Positions 37,001 to 48,200 of a stretch of DNA of 50,448 bases are shown here, piece by piece. The stretch lies in the IMG/VR virus record IMGVR_UViG_3300046777_001448, positions 1-50,448 of that record; one strand, 5' to 3'. The position numbers were made by a program, and so were the translations under genes. How positions within the stretch are numbered: position 1 is the stretch's first letter; every line of letters starts with the position of its first letter. The notes below the pieces were generated by a model, which saw only the letters and a list, made by a program, of their open reading frames with translations, searched no databases and was not told the DNA's origin. This DNA comes from a virus.

Positions 37001-38798
37001 TACTTTGAATCAAATGGCAGACTTTGCCGAGATGCTAGATGCTGAAGACGCTGCAAAATTAGGAAGTTATACAGTAGGATTAGGTACTCAAGAGTTCGCT
37101 ATTGACCGAGGCGTAAACTTTACTCTACAAAAATCATTTATAGCTGATTATACTGGACAATTAGCAGGAGCAACACCGGGAGCTGCATTGCATGGTTTAA
37201 GAAAGGTTCTTAAAGTAACAGACGTAGGCCAAGTTGGCGAAGAAGCAATCCTAAATATGGGAAGAAGATTTGGAGCTGCCACAGCTATTTATGAAAATGC
37301 ACTTGAAACAGGAAAATATGCAGGCGCAATATATGAACCATTGAGGCCAGTAATTGACTCTTTAATATTGTCTGGTCGACTAACAGAGTCTCATGACGTT
37401 CCAATATTTATACAGGGTATGATGGAAGGAATAACAGGCACCGGATATACTACTACTAGAACTTCTGATATTTTAGAAAATCTTTTAAAACACACATTGG
37501 GTGGCGAAGATGCGGTTACTTATTTAGTTGAAAACTTTGGAGCAGATGGCACACATCAGTATGCATCCTTAGCTAAATTAGACGACTTTGCAAAGAAAAC
37601 AATGGCTCAAGCAGACGCACTAAAAAGACTTGGAATGGCATCAATGCCACAGGATCAAATTCTTGCAGCAACGCCTATAAGCGAAGATGCCCAAAGAATA
37701 GCTAGCTTTTTAATGGACAGGCATAAAGAGGAGATGGATTCAATTTTTACTGCAGCTACAAGGGATTTGGCAGATCAAGAAAAGTTGATGTTATCTTTAA
37801 GAAAAATAAATATGGGAGAAAAAGTTGTAGCTGATATGAAAATAGCTGCAGAAAGATTTGGAATTACAACAGAAGAATTAATTAATGCAATGGATCTAGT
37901 TTCAGCTAGAAGGGGAGAAAGATTTAGATTAGCTGATTTAGATGTATTAGGTGACGATGGCCTAGATCTACTAAGGCAAGTCCAAGCTACTAGAACAAGA
38001 AGAATTAATAACTTTTATTCCAGTTTAGTAGATAGTTCTAAGATGGATATTCTTACTAGGGCAGCAGACGCCATGTCAGACGAAAGTGCAGTAGATGATA
38101 TAAAAGCTTCTTTTGCGGACTTAATCTCTTCAGGACATTCACCCGAAGACGCCATGACAATGATGGGTGATGTTGATTCTACCGTAATAAGAGCTTTGGA
38201 CGATGAAGCATCTGATGAAGCTAAAATAATTAGAAATATCAATGCTCAAAAAGAATTAGATTCCGACATTGTTGATCAGATTACTGCCAGAACAGCAAGG
38301 ACAGTTACTGCTCCGGCTGTAGATGATACATTAGGTCTTGGTCTAGAAGCAGCAGTAGCAGGAGAAGACTATTCATCATTTGTGGACGATGTTCCTTTTA
38401 ACAGGGACTTCGTAGGTTCATTAAAAAATCTATTTGAAAATAATAAATTATTTAAGAACTCAGTCTATGCAGCAGGAGCTTTAATCGTTGGAAGCTTTGC
38501 CTATTCAGCTTACAAGGACCGTACGGCAGAAGATATACAGGGCCCACCACTATTGCCTGGTGGCTCTGCTTATGAGGAAAATTATCCAGATAGACTTCCA
38601 GAAATTCCACAAGTTGGAACAGTAAATTATAACCCCGGAGTATCCTATAAAGTTAACCTTTATGGGGATAGAAATAATGTTAATAATTTTAGAAGTCAAG
38701 CTATGGAACTCGGAAATTTCAATATGAACACTACTATGTATGATAGAATCCCAGATGTTGGTAGAGATCCATACGCTGATATAGCGTCTTCTTATTAA
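34005..38798 (+). CDS. Tape-measure-size protein 2 with C-terminal membrane segment
   Basis: 1597 residues, starting 2 bases after the previous stop. Helical and charged, rich in Ala/Glu/Asp/Ser/Arg; several 'MAFNIMDMFGGDINKVLKAT'-like amphipathic helices. Near the end (~1486-1503) a hydrophobic segment 'SVYAAGALIVGSFAYSA' is followed by a Pro/Asn/Tyr-rich tail. This could be the second part of a split tape measure or an internal tail/injected protein that helps DNA cross the membrane. It has no catalytic motif I can recognise. Placement between the first tape-measure-size gene and the hub fits either. Confidence 0.55.
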   Translation: MAFNIMDMFGGDINKVLKATEMAMRSTDLGRGGVVKAELDPSGTKVEFVISATGQRFKNPSEAFVEASTMKITQYERIVPSLGGVGDTYNNPRRAQMGAILQSMQDRFNQLKSSGDTQFLDFLSRAGITEDDLSFGLISSQSARGSDVSDFLQRADRRLGGFIPFIDDEGADLLQLMVGGKSIKQSDMHKLMSFLGNDIFNPNKLAKIFGSGGTSEDIENYLAKIGKRVRGLYSDRDINILGTDIVDFFSYKNKFGANLSVIESMARAELAAGTIDEAEYAKRVGSMHDNFGVIIEEGLDVLKSNFGLKSRGKDLGTGRTHISILMNNVDTKSIIESGIRSSGYSGTYDDFIAELESAGMRDVIDAAQSNKELLEQAKSRLNKDQMSVFEKIMGAAEKEWDGTGVLNNRLIHGARSKLEAKIESLKTSISSGTGDTTEARISLMQLEQQKRILDNASNLYQITGRGSVGGEGIKTAFEVLDLDKLFGADFANVAYIIGRSGLKNDINFGSGTNMISLSGLGSPRELVYTDPVTVAFHPEVFASQDELDAMQDYSATIMRDFEEAVNDNTLPKNVRRMLEEVSTEDYSSLPIAMQRSKIRNQEFARQILQLHQSGIGPRESPQMMNALHSFMASQMYTVRNKYNSMGELVSNIHLPVSPNTYRFAIGSEASSVGLAPILDTYVGGAHSAGRKGFQNITFNIEGSAHTADLLKFRVNNHKMLFAAGAIEEFYDALGGFDLDDKGLPKLMTASYRDSAGMLRNNLIFSITRQPSGSQEIIYGSAALTDTETLRNFFGKSDFIDTLERIGTGDDVMEDLLKVLKGKEGKLDPSRTEQEITDAILEVYNARGRTIAEANKRTLAFISEFGSSPLRYTDEPSRDGIYRVRKADLGDEPTLRQAIHEGLIDEEQRRATFIREELQRSLPDFQGDMDPETYRKILAAATDEQLRLAIDDAVARGGGEMGYGLESALSQSIMNTMRTISTQERDILGVYINRSMIVGSTLNQMADFAEMLDAEDAAKLGSYTVGLGTQEFAIDRGVNFTLQKSFIADYTGQLAGATPGAALHGLRKVLKVTDVGQVGEEAILNMGRRFGAATAIYENALETGKYAGAIYEPLRPVIDSLILSGRLTESHDVPIFIQGMMEGITGTGYTTTRTSDILENLLKHTLGGEDAVTYLVENFGADGTHQYASLAKLDDFAKKTMAQADALKRLGMASMPQDQILAATPISEDAQRIASFLMDRHKEEMDSIFTAATRDLADQEKLMLSLRKINMGEKVVADMKIAAERFGITTEELINAMDLVSARRGERFRLADLDVLGDDGLDLLRQVQATRTRRINNFYSSLVDSSKMDILTRAADAMSDESAVDDIKASFADLISSGHSPEDAMTMMGDVDSTVIRALDDEASDEAKIIRNINAQKELDSDIVDQITARTARTVTAPAVDDTLGLGLEAAVAGEDYSSFVDDVPFNRDFVGSLKNLFENNKLFKNSVYAAGALIVGSFAYSAYKDRTAEDIQGPPLLPGGSAYEENYPDRLPEIPQVGTVNYNPGVSYKVNLYGDRNNVNNFRSQAMELGNFNMNTTMYDRIPDVGRDPYADIASSY

Positions 38799-38812
38799 AG
38801 GTATAATGTTGT

Positions 38813-39271
38813 ATGATTTTAAATGTTGGAGCACAAAATAAGAAGCTATCAGATGCGGGCTCTAAACCTAAAGATACTACACATAGAACATTAACCTCAA
38901 ACAAATACGCAGCAAAAATAGCCACTAAAAAGAACGCTTCGTCTGGTGCGGATTCTTCAGGAATGAAAACAATACAACATGAGTCTAGGTCTAAAATTAA
39001 AAGATCAGATCAAGTAAAAGGGTCGTTTGAGGGCTTAGATAAATCCTCTAGAGCAGATATAACTATGAATGGTAGCGGATATCTTAACCCAAGTTATCAG
39101 ACAGCTAGAAATAATAAAACCTTTGCCTCAAGTAATTCTTTAAATTTTTCTCAATCTTCATTTACAGGATCTAATTTATCGGATATAATAAATAATATAA
39201 GTGGAGTCTCTAGACCGGGATCCTCTTCATCTATTGTTCAGGAAATGAATAGAAAAAATAATCTTATATAA
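38813..39271 (+). CDS. Small basic disordered protein
   Basis: 152 residues; AAAGG 11 bases before ATG, and a TATAAT at 38802-38807 without a -35. Ser/Asn/Lys-rich, with no stable core: 'KDTTHRTLTSNKYAAKIATKK', 'SRSKIKRSDQVKG' and 'SSSSIVQEMNRKNNL'. Located directly before the giant hub gene. May bind or link baseplate parts; no family recognised. Confidence 0.5.
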   Translation: MILNVGAQNKKLSDAGSKPKDTTHRTLTSNKYAAKIATKKNASSGADSSGMKTIQHESRSKIKRSDQVKGSFEGLDKSSRADITMNGSGYLNPSYQTARNNKTFASSNSLNFSQSSFTGSNLSDIINNISGVSRPGSSSSIVQEMNRKNNLI

Positions 39272-39282
39272 ACGGATAAAAT

Positions 39283-42200
39283 ATGGCTACAAAAAATAAA
39301 ATTTCCAGTGGGGCAGCTGACGTACTGCAAAAAATATATGATAATCGTGAAAAAGATACAATATCATATATAATACATACGTTAACAACAAATGCCCAAC
39401 TATATGATGATTTTAATTTAAAAAGTATATTTGTAGAGCGTGATTATTTTAATCAAAAAACCCCTGGTGGACTTGATGCTTTTGAAGATGATCTTTTAAT
39501 TAGGTTAATACGGTTATGACAAAAATGACAAACTATCAGTAGCAGCTATTGATGATTGCATAGGTGATTATTATGAAAATACATTACACAGTAATAGATT
39601 ACAGCTGCATGTAGATTGGAATAACGATCCAAGCCATAGCTTTCCTAAACTACCTAATCCAACAACAGAATCTAATAGACATTTAATAAGATTAGACTTT
39701 TACACCAAAAATATATTTGTTCCCGTTTCAGGTGGTACATTTAGCTTTACAAAAAGAAGCACATACGAAATTTTAATTAAATGGATTAAGCTAAGACTAA
39801 ATGTATTAAAAGAGTATCCAACTGGTTCCAGTAAGTCAATTTCTGACTATGTATCAGAAAAAGAATTATCAATAACATCTGAAGAAGAAGACAATAGAAC
39901 TGGAGATTTATCTAATCCCCAAGCTGCTAACTATCTGTTAGAGCTAATGAAAAAGATATATGCAGATCCAGCTGTTGTACAACAAAAACAATATACAATT
40001 GTTGGACGAGCAATTACATCTTCAACTAATACGGTCGATAGAAATAGAGAAATCGATGGTACAAGAAAAGGTAATTTCTGGAAGGTATTTAGTCCAACAC
40101 CTTCCCAAAAGTCAACAGCAGTAGAAAAATTAACAGCAGATCAGTTTGATTTACTTTTTGAGAAACTAGAAGTATCTGGCTTGCTTGCACTAGCAAGCTA
40201 CGCTGGAGAAATTACCAACTTTGCCAAGAAAAGACTTACAGAGCTAGGTAAAAATAATACACAAGTAAGTGGACTAGTCGAAAGCGGAGTAGATGCCGGA
40301 TGGCTTGAACAGTTAACCACTGTAACATCTTATCTAACAAGAGATCCAATTCTATTAGGAATAGTTAATATTTACTTTCCTAGCCTTGTTGCCTTTTACT
40401 TTGAAGCTGTTGCAATAGCTACAGATTATTCTAATGATGGTCAAGGTGGTGGCACTGAAGACGATATGAATAATCCCGATTTATTTATATCTACCCTAGA
40501 AGAAGCTTTTGGTACTCGTGATGGAAAAAAGATTTTTGAACATGCTTCAAAGTTTAATAACACACAAAAAAGAATAGAAGAAGTATTTAAAAATTCTCCT
40601 TATAGACAAAGTATTTCACCAGACGCCCCAGACGTATTTCATTTAAGGTTAGGTGCATCAAACTTCTTTGTTCCACCCTTGTCAATAGATGTTAATACTA
40701 GTTTTAAAACAGGAAGTTTAACTGGTGGAGCGCTAAGGCAAAAGAATACACCCAAGTTCAACGCTGGACACAAAGAAACTTCAATAAGAATGAGATTATT
40801 TTTTCCAAACTATGAAGAAATTTGGGGAATATCAATAGATGAAGCTTCAGCTATAAGACTTACTGATAACTTTGAAATAGACTTTAAAACAGGTGGAACA
40901 AGCGAAAAGAAAATAGACAAATTCCTTTCTTCACTAAGAGGTCTAGTCGCAGCCTTTAAATACTCACCATTCTTGCCTGTAAGAAATTATTATCTTAATT
41001 CAGTTCATGGCATTACAGCTGTAGCACTTTCAAACATAAGTGTATCAACCGTACCAAACTTTCCATTTGCTCTAGCGGTTGACTTGGAGTTAATGAATTT
41101 CAATCACAAACCATTTATGCCGATGGTGTCAGACTTTAATCAAGCCATACACTGGGGTAAATATAGGCAGTACATGGGTAAAGCAGCTGGTGTTCTTCAT
41201 AATTATGTAAATGGTGATTTCTTGATGAAGAATACTGATGACAGAAATTCAGAAGATTCCTCAGATAAAGATATTGGATCTGCTCCTAATAAACAAGAAG
41301 TAGATATACCTAAAGCAATAGAGGATTTTAAGGGTCAAGTTTTTGCATCCTACGAAAATGACGTATTGACAACCAATGTTATCAATGAATGGATTAATGG
41401 AAACCATATTAGCTTCTTTGTTCCGGCAGAAACTCAAACAAAAATATTCCTTCCTGACAACACAATGTTCAGAACAGATCAGGAGAAAAACTTTAAAGAT
41501 TATGGTGGACAAAACTTCTGGGAAACTGTTCTTAAATATTTTGGTATTGTCGACATTAATTCCAATTACCAAGTACCATTGGCGCAGGCCTATGCGTTAG
41601 CCAACGCAGGACAAGTTCCACCAAGAGCTAAGACAGCAGTTAAGAATGCTATAGATATATTAACTGCAGGAATTAATTCTGAATCAGCCAGTAAAAAAGT
41701 ATATCAATACTTAAAAACTATATTCCTACAGGAAAACTCTGGACTAACTACAGCTGAAAAGAATTATATAGAAGATTATGATTCAACTAATGGACCATCT
41801 ACTCCAGCTGTAAAAGATTATTATTTTAACGGTGAAGTATTAACCGGTTTAACAATAGTGCAAATTAAGCGGAAGATTAAAAGAAAACTCCAAAAATGCT
41901 GAGAAGTATCTGGATACAATTACAAAAGAATTAACAGATAAAAAAGCTGTTGGATTAGGCATCAAAAAGCCAACTGGATCCTGGGAAACAGGTAGTGATC
42001 AATATAAAAATCTTTACAAAACAACTAGAGATGAAGTAAGAGATGCATTTAGCGTATCTATCTTAGATAGATTTTATCAAAGTGGCCCAATCCAGCAGAT
42101 CATGGAGGCCATGTATGCAAGAAGTGGCGCATTCCAATTCAACGAATGGGAAGTCCCAATGTTGAAAATAGATCTAGATCCAAAAGAAGTTACGATTAAT

Positions 42201-45200
42201 GGTGTTTCTGTTTCAATGGGTAATACACTATCTAAACTTCAATTTCAAATGCAAGATGAGCCAACATATCAGCATATAGGTGGAAAAGATACTTATATCA
42301 ATATATCAATGACTGTTGTTGGAGAAAAAGAATTAACAAAAATAAAAAGAATATTTGATCATATATCAGGATTAGCTAGACTAGAACATGCAACTGGTGT
42401 TCTAGGTTTTATGGGTATAAAAAATATTATCACAGCTTTATGTGGTGTTAAATATGTCGTTCCATTAAATTACTCAGTTAATACAAGACCAAATTATCCT
42501 CACGTTTACGATGTCCAAATAAGTTTGATGGACTTTGACATTTTCCAACAGTCTAGAGAAAAATTAGACTCTAGCCAACAATCAGATTTAATAAGTCATT
42601 TTAAGACAAAGAAAAATCCATTCTTAAGAATTAAGCAAATGTGGGGTTCTTTTAATACTTATCCAGATTTCCCACTTCAAATAAAAGATAAAGATAATAA
42701 AGTTGTAGGACATCTTGATCCTGATTTCTACTTTAGATCTTTTGAAATATATGACAATGATGTTATCTATAACATTTCAAAGCCAAAGGGTGACATGCCA
42801 TCGTTTATGGATGATGAAGATGTTGAAGAAGTAGTAGACAGACTCAAGAGCGAGTTACCAGAAGGCTACGGACCAGAAGGCGACAATAGAGCTCCGATAA
42901 TAGATTTAATTATTCAATGGATGAGAGAATATACTGGAATAACTGATGGTCAAATAAAGAAACAAAAAATTCAGACTATTACATCCACTCTGGAAAGTAA
43001 AGGGATAAAAGTCAGTACATTCCTAAAAATACTTTCAGCTATATCTTCAAATGTAGAATTAGTAGACCTAAATAAAGAGAGATTTACTACTCCTGAAAGA
43101 AGAATGCTTATTCTTGACTTTATTGAGTACTCTCAAGAAGAACCAAAAACAGACGACGAAGCCCAGTTTACTAATAAGGTATATTCTGCTCCATATAAAG
43201 TTGGAAACACTTACTCTGGCAGCGAAGAACTTTTTAGCGATCTTTCCAGTGCTTTATCTGGAGAATATAACGTTAGCGGTGAAGAAGAAATAAGTTTCGA
43301 TCCTGATAGTTTAACCGCACACTGCATCATATCAATGATGCCAATTAGAGACCCACAAGAGCCATCTAAGATTCCAGCAATTATGAACACTGCTTATGGT
43401 GTAAATTTTGGTTATATAGATACAGAAAAAGATGGAAGATTTTATCTAACTGTTGGCGGATCAAATGTAAAGAAAAAAGCAAAGCCTGCTCCAGTTACTG
43501 ATCCATCAAGACCTGAATACGGGGCACAAAATGCTACTACATTTAATGGAGCAGCAGCATTTTCTGAATACCAACAATCTATTTCCCAAGGCGCTGGTGA
43601 GCTTCCAGAAACAATGTCATCCGGAATGCCAAAACAAAATTCCGTAGCAAAGCACTGGGAAAAAATGCTTGTAGATACACAATATAGAGATGTATCTGGT
43701 CGAATGATACGAGCCTTCCCAACCTACATGTTATGGCTGATAGATGAAGGTGGCTATTTTGCTGGTGTAAAGATGTTTGATAACTTCTACGGACTCCAAT
43801 CAATTATAGACTTTTCTGTAATATCATCAGAAGATTTAGTAGGAGATACTTTAGTATTTAGAGTTTCTAATCTTTATTCAAAGTTGACTAAAAAAGAATC
43901 AGATAAAATATTTGGACCAGAGTCGGATGGATATAATCAAGATAGTCCTGGTTTAACTGAAGGACTTTCTTCGATAATAGATAATACTTTAAATAAAGCT
44001 AAAAATATATTAGCTCATATGAGAAGTGATTATATTGTTGATATTCAAAATATAAGATTAAAACCAGGAGTAAGAGTTCACTTAAGAGGTGGGTACGGTT
44101 CTAATCCAAATAGTCTTCAAACATTATTTAATGGAACTATTACAGAAGTCCAAACAGGTGACATCATAACAGTAACCGCACAATCAGATGCAATAGAACT
44201 TGGTGCAGTAATCAACTCCACTAATAAAAAAGGTGATTCTGGAAAAATAGATGGTGGCATAAATACTGGTCTTTGGCTATCAGAGCCTAGAGACTTAATG
44301 GTTAGATTGCTAACTATGGGAAGCTCCAGATTCAGAGAAGGCATATCTTATGCAACTAGAGGTTTAGTTTTTTCTGAGAATAAGTTCGGAATAAGACATT
44401 TTGGTTCAATACTTTATGAACCAATGAACGAAAGCGAAATGATGCGTCATCAGGCAAGAGTTGATGCAATAGGCGATGCACACACTTTAGTCGGAAATAT
44501 GAATGCAGGTTCTATAGCATCAAGCGCTGTTGAAGGTGCAGCTAAAACAATAGGATATGGAGTTACAGATGTTTTTGGAATATCAACAACTCAAGGTTTT
44601 AGATCTCCTGTATTTAATTTAATGAGCCAAATGTGGTCTAATTTTTCTGCACAAAGAGATATAGAAATTTTCAAACGAAATATATATCCAGGAAATGGAA
44701 CTGGTATAGCTCAATTCTTGGGAGGAGACTTAGGAGATGGCTGGACAAGCGTTGCCTCAGTGACACCAGAAAATATGCCCAATGACAGACTTGATTATCT
44801 CGGTAGGTTAACAGACGTTACATGGAATAATCTAGTTGGTAGACAGCAGGCAACTGGTATAAGGCCAAATGAGAAACAAGTTTTTGAGGATATGGTTTCT
44901 GACTCTAAACTTATAGCATCTGGAAGCGCAAAAATTGCTGCTGGTCTTACATCTGTTGGTGTTGGTGCAGCTATATCAGTACTTTCTCCAGTTGCAGGAG
45001 TAGCTATAGGTGGAGCAGCTTTAACTGGAGTTCTTTCTGGCAGAGGTGGAACTAACGTTTTTAGAATGACAGGTTTAGTTTCCGCTAATGACGACGATGA
45101 CATGCCAGGCTTTGATGAAGTTTCTTTTAGAGCACAAACATATATGAGAACAGTATGGGATCTATTTCAAACCTGTGCAAAACTTCTTCCAAACTACATT

Positions 45201-48200
45201 GTTGCCGTAAGACCATTTGAAGATAGGTCTACAGTTTTCTACGGTAAACCACACTGGTTATATACATCTGGAGTTGTTCCTGTTACAACTGGGTACCCTG
45301 GTGACGAAAAAGCTGCAGAATTAGGAATTATCACTCCAACACCAAGAGAGCCAGATACAGAGTTATTAGATATTATATTAAATCTAAATAAAGAAACAAC
45401 ACCATACCAAGATGCAGAAGCATTCTTGAGAGGCAAAGAGCCATTAGATGCAATAGCTAAATTAGTGCAGACACAAAGCAGTGGAGAACTATTTCAAGCT
45501 GCAAGCACTCTTAGTGGTAAAGTAATACATTTAAATAGTGCTTTAAGTAATACAATTGTTGATGACAATGATATTGTCATAGCAAAGATACCTAAAAAAG
45601 TTGGAAAAACATTTGTTGGCTACCACCTACCAGTGGGATCTGCAACTGAAGATATAACCGAAGAAACAGTTTTAAAGCATGCACAAATTGAACAGCTTCC
45701 AGTTAGATTCTCTTATCCATTTTTTGTAGACAAAGAGAATGATGATTTTTATTTAGCGAATTATTCATATGTTCCATTCTTTACTAATCAAAGCTCAAAT
45801 CCATTAGAAAAATTTAGACCTTATGATAATTTTAATTATAAAACTGGTGGTGGAAAATCCAAATATGAAAATGAATATAAAGTATTAATTCAGTCTGAAG
45901 AAACTTTTTTAAAGGGCTTAGGTGTCACTAAGGATTCTGCAAGACAACTACTCGGTAATACAACATCATTTAAAACCCTACTTAATGAAAGTATAGCTAA
46001 TACCATTTTTAAAATTAACGGAAAAGCTAGAATGCCTTTCCCAGAAAATGCAACAAAGGGTGAATTTGTTAGATTAGCGGAAAATGCAGATATAGAAAAT
46101 TTTGTACCCGCTAAAGAATATGATAATACAAAGATAAATTATGAAGAATGGGGTTTTCCATTAACGTCTATGGAAGAACAATTCTATATTGCAATGAAAT
46201 GGCCATATAATCCATCATTCAAGGATGATGCAGCTGCATTAAATCTTTGGAAAAAAACCTATTTTGCAAATAAAGAAAATGAGACACTATACGGAACAGC
46301 ACAAGACTATAAAAATCAACATGTTCTAGTTTATAATCCGTCAACAAAAACTGCCGTAGTTTGTAAGCCTGCCTATTTCTTATGGGGAGAGACAAAAGAA
46401 CCAGAAGATTATAGCGAATATGACAAAGAGACATCTATAGATGCTTTAGTATCTCCAGATGCAGCATATTATCTAGGAATATTAACATCAGACATTAGAA
46501 GACAGTATATTGTAAGTTCAGGTGAAGCCGTATCTGTTGTAGATGAGTCTCTTGGTTCAGTCGCAGACTCTGGCTACGGTTTGGCACCAGAAGCACAACA
46601 ATGTGTTTTCATGTTTGTGCCTAATACAATACCACTAGGAGTTGCTGTAACTGCATCTCAAACAATTACGCCATTCGTAAACCAGACTGCTTCAGATACC
46701 AATCTCATACCAGGTTATGAAGGTCTTGATCCGCTAATAGGGTTTGGATCATTCAAGCCAATAAACGGCACATTAAACATAGCAAAAGCTACCGATAAGC
46801 TTGGTAAAGATATTCTAGAAGAATATAGTTCTGGAACTTCTCAGCAGACTGTTCAAGATAAAAAATATGGTGGTAATTATAGAGGTTATTTAACTAAAGT
46901 CTTAAAGGGCGGAAGTAATATAAATAAACTGACTAAAGAAGAAGGATGGAAGATTCTCGACGCAGAATTAGCTACCACAGGAAGTGAATCAACTGGTACA
47001 GGAAGAAGCAGCTTCGCAGATGTATTTGATCCATTGGATGATGTATCAATAACTAGTAGAAGATTTTATGATGAAGACTATGATCCAAATCAAACTGTTA
47101 TAGCAGGAGACGGTAGAACAATAGAACAAGCTAGAGATATTTGGGATCAATTTAGATTTGGTTTTCATGATTATGATCACGTAAAGCTTGCATTCTATGA
47201 TATGTATGGACTGGATCCAAACTCAGATGAAAATCTCCCTTCAGACATAAAGAGTTTAATTTTCAAAGCCGCAGATCCAGACTCTATAAGTATATTTGAT
47301 AAGTTTAATTCTACAAATAATAGTGGATTAGATGAATTTTCTATTTTACTTGGAGCAGATTGGGCGAATGATCAAAGTGCAGCCAATCAGTTAATGGTCA
47401 CTGGAGCACAATATGCAACAGATAAATTCATAGATGCCGATATTGAATCTGGTGGTTTGGTTGAGTATTTTGATATTTTAATAAAAGAAAAATTAAAAGG
47501 ATTCTATTCTAATTTCATAGATGGAAATATTGATTTCTTGAGTGGCTATTATTATTCAGAACAATATGATCCATCAGCCCCAGCACCATATGCTCCATCC
47601 GCTGCAAACTTTAGAATTATAGATGAATATGAATATCAGTTATATTTGTATAATCAGAAGAAAAGAGCTACACCACCAACTCTACCTTCAGGAATAACTA
47701 GAGAAGCTCCTGTAGTGGAACTAAGTAGTATCATAAAAACACCTAGGCAATTATTCTTATTATTGGTAGGATTGTTTAGGCAGAGAATGTGGGAGGATGC
47801 TTATTCTAGAGCATGGTTAGTTCTAAAGCCAAATAGAAAGTACAGCGGTGAAGGAGCTGAAGGGCAATGGGACTTTGCTCCAGTAACAAAAATATTTACA
47901 GCATTTATTAATCCAAATGACACATACGGAAAAGATAAGAAAAAATTCTTAGAGCTTTTATATAAAACTAGAGGAGAAGGCAGTAGTCATACAAATATTG
48001 TATCCAAAGCTTTAGCTGGGGTAGATGGCTTTGTGGATAGAACAATAGGTCCTTTGATAACGGCTACAAGCGATGCATTGTCAAGCCTAATCCAAACCTT
48101 TAAATTAAACATGCTACAGATGGGATATGGTTTATCCCAAATTGGAAACTTTGCTAAGCAAGCAAATATTTTAAATAAAGTATTAAATGACTCAATATAT

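Noticed and set aside
39283-39519. A separate 78-residue gene
   Set aside because: The next 435 bases are open in the +1 frame and continue the protein without an SD or start; the frame joins within 11 bases at CGG.
6860-41870. Three sequencing or assembly errors
   Set aside because: Errors cluster in homopolymers and would not fall three times on the only in-frame CGG codons of the window. It remains the first thing to exclude with raw reads.
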